Shown one piece after another: positions 1 through 5,316 of a stretch of DNA of 6,980 nucleotides; position 1 is the stretch's first letter; each line of letters opens with the position of its first letter. The DNA is from Bacteroidales bacterium (GTDB lineage: Bacteria > Bacteroidota > Bacteroidia > Bacteroidales > UBA7960): assembly GCA_007132395.1 (NCBI GenBank), contig SLOR01000305.1:1-6980 (forward strand). The letters are read 5' to 3'. The position numbers and the translations under genes are program-made. The notes beneath the pieces were generated by a model, which did not search any database, was not told the origin of the DNA, and worked only from the letters and a program-made list of their open reading frames with translations.

Positions 1-190
1 ATAAAAGCTTTTAATAATAATAAAATATGTATTTTTTATGTTAAAAGCTGAGCTTAATAGGTATATTATTCTTTATTCTTAGTTGAAGTTACACCTTTAT
101 ATAGAAAATGTCCGTACTCCTATCCCGCGGACAGGCATTAAAAGCATTGCAGGGAAATTGTTTTACAGAAAGGATAATTGATGGTGGTGT

Positions 191-234
191 AATAAAAGTA
201 AACTATTGCCGGGCAGAAACCCGGCAATAGTTTA
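191..234 (-). terminator. Intrinsic terminator of the hyd operon
   Basis: A perfect 14-bp inverted repeat (200-213 with 220-233, extendable by a T-A pair at 199/234) closes a 6-nt loop at 214-219. Its loop-proximal half is GC-rich (TTGCCGGG/CCCGGCAA). Read on the minus strand, the stem is followed by CTTTTATT (198-191), a short U-rich tract. It begins 14 bp after the hydA stop codon. Stem, spacing and T-run asymmetry together mark a Rho-independent terminator for leftward transcription. On the plus-strand side there is no T-run, so it is not obviously bidirectional. Confidence 0.88.
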
Positions 235-247
235 TCAGGCAACTAAA

Positions 248-2029
248 TTAATAACGTTTTCTGGGAGTATAATGGGTGTGTAATAAATCATGCGATTTAT
301 GTCCCAGGGGCTTGTGCAGGAATGACTCGTAAATTTCTGTCACTTCTGGGTTTTCGTGCGATTTACGCAGGGTCAGATGCTCATCTTCTTCGTAAATGGC
401 TGCTGCACGTTTTTTCCTGATTTCCATATTAGTAGGAATAGGCTGACCACCGCCGCCAATACAACCGCCGGGACAACCCATTACTTCAATGAAATGATAG
501 TTGGCAGTGCCGTCCTTGACCGAATTCATAAGCTCTTTGGCATTGGCAAGTCCGTGCGCAATGGCAACCTTCAATTCCACTCCTTCCAGGAAGCTCCACT
601 CGGGTTTTACATCTTTAATTTTCACGGCAGCTTCCTTAATGCCTTCCATACCCCTTACAGGTTTGATATTGAGGTTGGCAAAGGGCACTTCGCGTCCGGT
701 TACAATCTCGTAAGCTGTACGCAGGGCTGCTTCCATTACACCACCGGTATTACCGAAAATTACCGCAGCACCGGTAGATTCTCCCAGGATACTGTCGTAC
801 TTTTCGTCATCAAGTTTTTCAAAGTCGATACCTGCCTGGTGAATCATACGGCCCAGCTCGCGGGTAGTTAACACAAAGTCAACATCTTTATAGCCACTGC
901 CTCTCATCTCTGGCCTGTCTGCTTCGTATTTCTTGGCGGTACAAGGCATAATAGAAACAACAACCATATCTGCAGGGTTCTTGTTAATCTTCTCTGCATA
1001 ATAAGTCTTGGCCAATGGACCAAACATCTGTTGCGGAGATTTACAGGTAGAAAGATTATCAAGCATTTCGGGGAAGATATGCTCCTGAAATTTAATCCAA
1101 CCGGGCGAACAGCTTGTCATCATGGGCAGAGCGACATCTTTGCCATCTACCAGGGCTTCCTTGAGGCGTGTAAGCAACTCGGTACCTTCCTCCATAATGG
1201 TAAGGTCGGCGGTAAAGTCGGTATCCAGCACTTTGTCGAATCCCAGGCGGCGTAGGGCAGCTACCATTTTCCCGGTGGAACGGTTGGGTCCCATCCCGAA
1301 CTCTTCACTGATAGCCACACGGGTAGCCGGAGCGGTTTGCACTACTACAAATTTTTTGGGATCGTAAATGGCATCAAACACCTGATCGATGTAGTTGCGC
1401 TCTATCAATGATGCGGTAGGGCAGCGGTTAATACACTGGCCGCAGTTGGTGCATACCACATCATTCATGGGCTTATCCAGGAAGGTAGAAATTTTCATAT
1501 CCTTACCCTTGTGCGAAACAGTTAGGGCACTTACAGACTGCAGTTGTGTACAAGTGCGCACACAGCGCTGGCAGCGGATACATTTGGAATCATCCTTTTC
1601 GATGGAAGGGGATGAAATATCAACTTTATTTTGCGCCCTTACATCAAGGTAAACATGGTCGCCGGTGCGATATTCATTGGCAACTTCCTGCAGTTCACAA
1701 TATCCGCTTTTAAAGCATTTTGTGCAATCGGCATTGTGCTCGGACAGTAGGAGCTCAATGATGTTTTTACGTGCCTGGCGCACTTTCATGCTATTGGTAA
1801 AAATTTCCATTCCTTCCGAAACGGGCGTTGCGCATGATGCAGGCAATATCCTGTTTCCGGTTTGTTCTACCACACACACGCGGCAGTTTCCTGCCACACA
1901 AAGGTCGTCGTGATGGCACAGGGTAGGAATTTTAAAGTTCAATTGCCGTGCGGCTTCCAGGATGGTTGTGCCTTCATCTACAGAAACGGACAAATTATTA
2001 ACCTTCAGGTTTACTTTATATGTACTCAT
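248..2029 (-). CDS. hydA: [FeFe] hydrogenase catalytic subunit HydA (HndD-type)
   Basis: This is the cytoplasmic catalytic subunit that reduces protons to H2 (or the reverse) at an H-cluster fed by a chain of Fe-S centres. The 593 residues show the full modular order. A plant-type [2Fe-2S] domain has Cys38/49/52/66. A His-ligated [4Fe-4S] site follows (His98, Cys102/105/111), then two ferredoxin-like [4Fe-4S] sites (Cys150/153/156/160 and 193/196/199/203). The H-cluster domain has L1 TSCSPGW (305-311), L2 MPCTAKKYE (361-369) and L3 EVMGCPGGC (515-523). A small-subunit-like tail (about 532-590) contains RKSHENP. Glu281, Glu284 and Ser327 match the proton-path residues of Clostridium pasteurianum CpI. 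Length and C-terminus agree with NADP-linked HndD as I remember it. The ATG is backed by AAGGAG eight bases upstream. It is the last gene of the operon, 57 bp after hydB. Oddities are Ser308 in L1, where CpI has an H-cluster-ligating Cys, and Gly518 in L3, where Ala is usual. NuoG is excluded by the H-cluster motifs. Confidence 0.96.
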   Translation of the reverse strand: MSTYKVNLKVNNLSVSVDEGTTILEAARQLNFKIPTLCHHDDLCVAGNCRVCVVEQTGNRILPASCATPVSEGMEIFTNSMKVRQARKNIIELLLSEHNADCTKCFKSGYCELQEVANEYRTGDHVYLDVRAQNKVDISSPSIEKDDSKCIRCQRCVRTCTQLQSVSALTVSHKGKDMKISTFLDKPMNDVVCTNCGQCINRCPTASLIERNYIDQVFDAIYDPKKFVVVQTAPATRVAISEEFGMGPNRSTGKMVAALRRLGFDKVLDTDFTADLTIMEEGTELLTRLKEALVDGKDVALPMMTSCSPGWIKFQEHIFPEMLDNLSTCKSPQQMFGPLAKTYYAEKINKNPADMVVVSIMPCTAKKYEADRPEMRGSGYKDVDFVLTTRELGRMIHQAGIDFEKLDDEKYDSILGESTGAAVIFGNTGGVMEAALRTAYEIVTGREVPFANLNIKPVRGMEGIKEAAVKIKDVKPEWSFLEGVELKVAIAHGLANAKELMNSVKDGTANYHFIEVMGCPGGCIGGGGQPIPTNMEIRKKRAAAIYEEDEHLTLRKSHENPEVTEIYESFLHKPLGHKSHDLLHTHYTPRKRY

Positions 2030-2037
2030 AATTTTTT

Positions 2038-2043
2038 CTCCTT
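2038..2043 (-). promoter_or_regulatory. Strong Shine-Dalgarno site of hydA
   Basis: On the minus strand the bases read AAGGAG, separated by eight A/T-rich bases from the hydA ATG at 2029. It fixes the start codon. It stands out because hydB, in the same transcript, has no comparable motif and hydC only a weak AAGGG. Bacteroidota generally depend little on such sites, so its translational effect here is an inference. Confidence 0.7.
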
Positions 2044-2086
2044 GTTAAATTTGTATTCAGCGTTTTGACATCAAAAGGACTCAACC

Positions 2087-3244
2087 TTAGTAGATGATCT
2101 CTTCCCTGAAATTATTGATGATTGAATTAAAAGGATTGGGGGCCGATTGGCCCAGACCGCATTTGGAAGCTATCTTCATGGTTTCTGAAAGCTTTTGCAA
2201 CTCATCCAGGTAGGATGGTGGTCTGATTCCTTTTTTCACAGCGTCAATTCCTCTAAGGAGTTGTTGGCAGCCTACCCTACAGGGAGTACATTGTCCGCAG
2301 GATTCTTCTTCGAAGAATTCAAGGTAGTCGGTAAGAATATTATACATGGAGCGTGTACTGTTAAACAGCATCATAGATCCTCCGGTAGGAATTCCTTCAA
2401 AACCAATAACGGTTTCTTTGAAATGCTTACGTGCTACGCAAAAGCCGGAAGCTCCTCCGATTTGCACGGCCTTGGTGTCTCCATCGCCAAATTCATTGAC
2501 AAAGTCTTCGAGACTCATTCCCAGCTCCAGCTCGTAAATACCTGCCTTGGGGGTATCACCTGATACAGAAAATACTTTTGAGCCCCTTGAATCAAAGGTT
2601 CCCATTTCTTTAAACTTGGTGGGCCCTTCCTTGGCAATCATAAGGGCAAACACCAGGGTTTCCACGTTATTGATGGAAGTGGGCTTACCCAGTAAACCGG
2701 AAGTAGTGGGAAACGGGGGTTTATTGCGAGGTTCACCGCGCTTACCCTCCATAGATTCCATCAGGGCAGTTTCTTCACCACACACATAGGCTCCGCTACC
2801 AGAATTTATGCGAATGGTAAAATCGAAGTTCAACTCTTTCATATGAGCATGAAACTTATCGATAGCCGCGTTAAGGCTGGGCAACAGAAAGTTGTATTCG
2901 CCCCTGAGGTAAATATAGCCTTCATTGGCTCCTGTAGCTTTTCCACACAAAGCCATACCGGCCAGTACTTTTTCGGGCACCTGGGTTAGAATTTCCCTGT
3001 CTTTAAATGTGCCGGGTTCACCTTCGTCGGCATTGCAGATAACATATTTTTGTTCTGCTTCTTCGTTTTTGGCAAATTTCCATTTCAGCCCTGTGGGAAA
3101 TCCAGCGCCTCCGCGACCGCGTAATCCGGAGTCAATAACATCCAGAATAATTTCATCCTGGTTTCTTTGAAAGGTTTTGTCAAGGATGTCTAAATAATCG
3201 ATTTTTTCGAATATAAGATCAACCTTTTTTATTTTATTTTCCAT
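2087..3244 (-). CDS. hydB: NuoF-like NAD(P)H-binding subunit HydB, short form
   Basis: This is the diaphorase subunit expected to bind FMN and NAD(P)H and pass electrons through one [4Fe-4S] cluster to HydA. The 385 residues show the NuoF core: GRGGAGFPTGLKW (43-55), NADEGEPGTFKDR (71-83), GAYVCGEETAL (151-161) and EGKRGEPRNKPPFP (166-179). The SLBB-like region is followed by ESCGQCTPCRVG, with [4Fe-4S] ligands Cys316/319/322 and Cys362. Only 42 residues precede the first glycine motif, and the protein ends 23 residues after Cys362. The thioredoxin-like [2Fe-2S] N-terminal domain and the C-terminal 2[4Fe-4S] domain found in larger HydB/HndC proteins are both absent. No in-frame ATG was found in the 47-bp gap upstream, so the short N-terminus looks real. 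Complex I NuoF has a similar core, but the operon partner is a hydrogenase. The cofactor (NADH or NADPH) cannot be decided by eye. The start lacks a clear Shine-Dalgarno motif. Confidence 0.93.
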   Translation of the reverse strand: MENKIKKVDLIFEKIDYLDILDKTFQRNQDEIILDVIDSGLRGRGGAGFPTGLKWKFAKNEEAEQKYVICNADEGEPGTFKDREILTQVPEKVLAGMALCGKATGANEGYIYLRGEYNFLLPSLNAAIDKFHAHMKELNFDFTIRINSGSGAYVCGEETALMESMEGKRGEPRNKPPFPTTSGLLGKPTSINNVETLVFALMIAKEGPTKFKEMGTFDSRGSKVFSVSGDTPKAGIYELELGMSLEDFVNEFGDGDTKAVQIGGASGFCVARKHFKETVIGFEGIPTGGSMMLFNSTRSMYNILTDYLEFFEEESCGQCTPCRVGCQQLLRGIDAVKKGIRPPSYLDELQKLSETMKIASKCGLGQSAPNPFNSIINNFREEIIY

Positions 3245-3291
3245 AATAATGTGCTTTTGGTAAGATGAATAAAGATTTTTTTTCAGGTTTT

Positions 3292-3759
3292 TTACTTCTT
3301 TTTGAGGTATTCCTGAAGTATTTCCACGGCTGATTCAGGAGTTACCTGGGGGTATACTTCATCATCGATGAGCATCACGGGGCCTTTATGGCACCATCCC
3401 AGGCAATTAGCCTGCAAAAGGCTGAATTTTTTGTCGGAAGTAGTTTCTCCCAGCTTAATCTTTAGCAGATCTTCCAGTGCACCGATTACGGCATCCTTAC
3501 CTTTCATGTGGCAGGTAATGGTTTTGCATATACGAATGATATACTTGCCACGGGGCTTGGTATCAAGGAAAGTGTAAAAAGAGGCTGTACCGTAGACATC
3601 GGCGGTGCTGATGTCAAGCTCTTTGGCAATAGCTTCCATAGCCTCCTCGGACAAGAAACGCTCCGAGCGCACTACGGCCTGCAGAATGGGCATAAGGCTC
3701 TCGCGCTTAGTGCCGTGTAGTTCTGCCTGATTTTTTACAAATTCTTCAATGTTTGTCAT
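3292..3759 (-). CDS. hydC: NuoE-like [2Fe-2S] subunit HydC
   Basis: This 155-residue thioredoxin-fold subunit carries the [2Fe-2S] cluster that partners the NuoF-like protein in NAD(P)H-linked hydrogenases, formate dehydrogenases and complex I. The ligands are visible as C78-x4-C83 and C119-x3-C123, in the contexts RICKTITC and CLGWCHKGP, the family arrangement. An N-terminal helical part (about 1-60) includes the conserved VYGTASFYTF segment. Length matches HydC/NuoE proteins. It is the first gene of the operon; its stop is 47 bp before hydB. The ATG at 3759 is preceded by AAGGG with six bases between, a weak ribosome site. No other in-frame start is needed. The following H-cluster gene argues for hydrogenase rather than respiratory complex I membership. 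Confidence 0.94.
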   Translation of the reverse strand: MTNIEEFVKNQAELHGTKRESLMPILQAVVRSERFLSEEAMEAIAKELDISTADVYGTASFYTFLDTKPRGKYIIRICKTITCHMKGKDAVIGALEDLLKIKLGETTSDKKFSLLQANCLGWCHKGPVMLIDDEVYPQVTPESAVEILQEYLKKK

Positions 3760-3811
3760 AGAATTCCCTTTCTATTAATTAATTATGTGTTTTTAGATTG
3801 GTTTATTAGGG

Positions 3812-3829
3812 TTTGGTTTTCGCACCAAA
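3812..3829. promoter_or_regulatory. Small inverted repeat over the hydC promoter
   Basis: TTTGGT (3812-3817) and ACCAAA (3824-3829) are perfect 6-bp arms around a 6-base centre. The right arm overlaps the proposed -7 box (3826-3833), and the left arm lies near the expected transcription start. It could be an operator for a dimeric repressor or a hairpin at the mRNA start. It does not match a Rex or classical FNR site as I know them. Chance occurrence in AT-rich DNA is possible. Confidence 0.35.
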
Positions 3830-3833
3830 TATA
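3826..3833 (-). promoter_or_regulatory. Putative Bacteroidota -7 promoter box for hydCBA
   Basis: The minus strand reads TATATTTG, a perfect fit to the Bacteroidota housekeeping -7 consensus TAnnTTTG. It would start transcription near 3820 and leave a leader of roughly 60 bases before the hydC ATG at 3759. No TTTG/TTG -33 element is visible at the usual distance upstream; that region is a run of A and T. It is the best candidate for the single promoter of the operon. Confidence 0.5.
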
Positions 3834-4061
3834 AGAAGGGTTTTCTATTTAAATAATTTTTTCTTTAATTATTTACCCCACAATGCGTAATTTAGAACCA
3901 TACTAAATAAATATTTCTTAATTCGAAATTAACTTTACTGAATATCAACCTTTTATGGTGTGTTTTTTATTTCTGAATCTTCACTTAAATAATTTCCTGG
4001 GAAAAATTTCTTTGGTTACCCGCAATCTTGCCACAAGTTTTCTTTGAACTGTTTTTGACAT

Positions 4062-4107
4062 GTCCCACCCCCGGCCCCTCCCTACGAGTAAGGAGAGGTG
4101 GTACTGC
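4062..4107 (+). repeat. C-rich dispersed-type repeat, copy A
   Basis: A C-rich segment followed by an imperfect stem (CCCCTCCCT at 4077-4083 region against AAGGAGAGG at 4090-4098, two mismatches). By hand alignment, 20 of its first 24 bases (4062-4085) match the reverse complement of 4242-4265. Similarity continues with small indels to about 4107. From memory, C-rich hairpins of this kind are scattered through intergenic regions of Bacteroidota genomes. Only this pair can be seen here. Confidence 0.6.
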
Positions 4108-4220
4108 GTACAAGGTTTTTGAGTTTTTCGAAATGAGGAGTTAAAAATTTATTGCCCCAGTTTGATTCTTAAATATTTCAGCATAAACGAATCTTCCCCC
4201 ATGAGGTAATGTGAATACCA

Positions 4221-4265
4221 AAGTAACACCCTTCCCTGCCTGTAGGGAAGGGCCGGTGATGGGTC
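4221..4265 (-). repeat. C-rich dispersed-type repeat, copy B (inverted)
   Basis: The opposite-strand counterpart of 4062-4107. It contains a perfect 9-bp hairpin: CCCTTCCCT (4229-4237), a 6-base loop (4238-4243) and AGGGAAGGG (4244-4252). The flank, read on the minus strand, repeats the CCCA-rich lead-in of copy A. The hairpin has no adjacent T-run on either strand, so it is not a standard intrinsic terminator. The two copies enclose about 110 bases of AT-rich sequence without a gene. Confidence 0.6.
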
Positions 4266-4300
4266 CAAAAATTTTACGCTGTGTTGATCCCTTTTTTTCA

Positions 4301-4326
4301 CCACAAAGGCACGAAGGGCACAAAGG
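4301..4326. repeat. Triple short tandem motif (CACAAAGG-like)
   Basis: Three adjacent 8-9-base units, CCACAAAGG (4301-4309), CACGAAGGG (4310-4318) and CACAAAGG (4319-4326), follow a T-run at 4292-4298. Similar CACAAAGG/CACGAAGG strings are, from memory, common in intergenic DNA of Bacteroidota and other bacteria. The units are too short and too close together to be a CRISPR array, and no function is evident. Confidence 0.5.
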
Positions 4327-4438
4327 TTTTTTGCCTGCGAATACCTTTTACCCTGAATTTTTCGTGTTCTCTGATCATTGAACAAACTATTCTCAGAAAC
4401 AGTTCTGGCAAGAAAGCGGATAATCATTAAAATTTCTT

Positions 4439-4446
4439 TAGGTTTG
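4439..4446 (+). promoter_or_regulatory. Putative -7 promoter box for truA
   Basis: TAGGTTTG fits the Bacteroidota -7 consensus TAnnTTTG exactly. It would place the transcription start near 4452, about ten bases before the ATG at 4462, giving a very short leader. No -33 TTG was found at normal spacing. If used, it excludes translation from the upstream in-frame ATG at 4378. Confidence 0.4.
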
Positions 4447-4461
4447 CACAAAAGTCAGCAT

Positions 4462-5235
4462 ATGCAAGAGCACAATCATTACAGGTATTTTATAGAGCTT
4501 GGTTTTGATGGCACAGCCTACCATGGCTGGCAGATACAGCCTAATGCAGTATGTGTGCAGCAGCTTCTGGAAGAAGCCATTTCCATGGTATTGCGCGAAA
4601 AGATAAGCCTTACAGGAGCCGGCCGAACCGACACCGGAGTACATGCCAAAAAATATACTGCGCATTTTGACAGCCTGCACTCCCCTGCCCTGCTGCAGGA
4701 AGCAGATCTTGTTTATAAACTTAACCGAATATTGCCCGCCGACATTGCCATATACGATCTGTTCCCCGTACAGGCAGACGCCCACGCCCGCTACAGCGCC
4801 ATAAGCCGAAGCTACGAATACAGGATAAGCCGTCGTAAGGATCCTTTTCTCATCAACAAGGCCTGGCTGCAGGAAAGGGAAATGGATTTCGGGGCCATGC
4901 AGGAAGCTTCGGCCCTTTTATTTGAATACGAAGATTTTGAGTGCTTCTCCAAAAGCAATACCCAGGTAAAGCATTATCGTTGTAAAATAGAAGAAGCTCA
5001 CTGGCGCAAGGAAGATTGCCAATGGATATTTACCATACGTGCCAACCGGTTTTTGCGCAACATGGTACGGGCTATCGTAGGCACCCTAACGGATGTGGGC
5101 CTGGGCAAAATCAATGCGGAGCAAATGAAGCAGATAATAGAAAGCAAAAACCGCAGCAATGCGGGTTATTCTGTGCCCGGCTGCGGTCTTTACTTTATGG
5201 GTGCAGCATACGATAAATCTATCCTGCTACCCTGA
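4462..5235 (+). CDS. truA: tRNA pseudouridine synthase A (TruA)
   Basis: Converts uridine to pseudouridine at positions 38-40 in the anticodon stem-loop of many tRNAs; cytoplasmic and acting without cofactor. The 257-residue protein shows the family hallmarks in order: RYFIELGFDGTAYHGWQIQ near the N-terminus (8-26), GAGRTDTGVHA with catalytic Asp57, LNRILPADI (88-96), ARYSAISRSYEYRI (109-122), NRFLRNMVRAIVGTL (195-209) and a closing VPGCGLYF. The frame is open from an ATG at 4378, but its extra 28 residues have no family counterpart and run through the probable promoter. ATG 4462 gives a normal TruA length of about 250-270. It is a single gene, divergent from hydCBA and convergent with the receptor gene, with an 81-bp gap after its stop. 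No clear terminator is visible in that gap. It is housekeeping and intact. Confidence 0.96.
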   Translation: MQEHNHYRYFIELGFDGTAYHGWQIQPNAVCVQQLLEEAISMVLREKISLTGAGRTDTGVHAKKYTAHFDSLHSPALLQEADLVYKLNRILPADIAIYDLFPVQADAHARYSAISRSYEYRISRRKDPFLINKAWLQEREMDFGAMQEASALLFEYEDFECFSKSNTQVKHYRCKIEEAHWRKEDCQWIFTIRANRFLRNMVRAIVGTLTDVGLGKINAEQMKQIIESKNRSNAGYSVPGCGLYFMGAAYDKSILLP

Positions 5236-5316
5236 TGTTGTAATCTTTCTCCTTAATAATCTAACCAAAGCATGCTTTCATAAAATTCCTCAATACGACA
5301 GTTAATTCCCGGTAAG

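Larger units (their letters stand above)
3760..4461. other. Non-coding spacer between divergent hydC and truA
   Basis: About 700 bases without a credible gene. The hydC-proximal part (3760 to about 4010) is very AT-rich and should contain the hyd operon promoter and any operator. It includes a 15-base near-palindrome, TTAATTCGAAATTAA (3918-3932). From about 4058 the composition changes to C/G-rich patches: two opposed hairpin-type repeat copies (4062-4107 and 4221-4265) and a triple short repeat (4301-4326). The two minus-strand frames crossing this part (4141-4323 and 4149-4451) run through the repeats, show no domain features and are judged spurious. The stretch 4327-4438 holds nothing I can name. 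Confidence 0.75.

Noticed and set aside
2..13. 12-base palindrome TAAAAGCTTTTA at the left edge
   Set aside because: It has no usable loop, no T-run context and no gene to regulate in view; expected by chance in AT-rich DNA.
110..132. GTCCG/CGGAC inverted repeat downstream of the hyd terminator
   Set aside because: Five-base arms with a 13-base loop and no adjacent gene or T-run; likely chance.
356..871. Open frame of 171 codons on the plus strand opposite hydA
   Set aside because: It lies wholly antisense to a gene with complete motif support, shows no domain of its own and is a typical antisense shadow.
2087..3759. NuoE/NuoF of respiratory complex I or of a formate dehydrogenase
   Set aside because: The next gene in the operon carries the [FeFe] H-cluster motifs L1-L3, and no other nuo or fdh gene is present.
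4301..4326. CRISPR-like repeat
   Set aside because: Units are 8-9 bases with no spacers; there are no cas genes.
4141..4451. Overlapping minus-strand frames of 60 and 100 codons between hydC and truA
   Set aside because: They run through the hairpin repeat and the CACAAAGG repeat, overlap each other and the truA promoter, and their translations are low-complexity translated repeat rather than a protein family.
5267..5278. Palindrome AAAGCATGCTTT between truA and the receptor gene, considered as a shared terminator
   Set aside because: Only four base pairs would close a four-base loop and no T-run follows; too weak to call.
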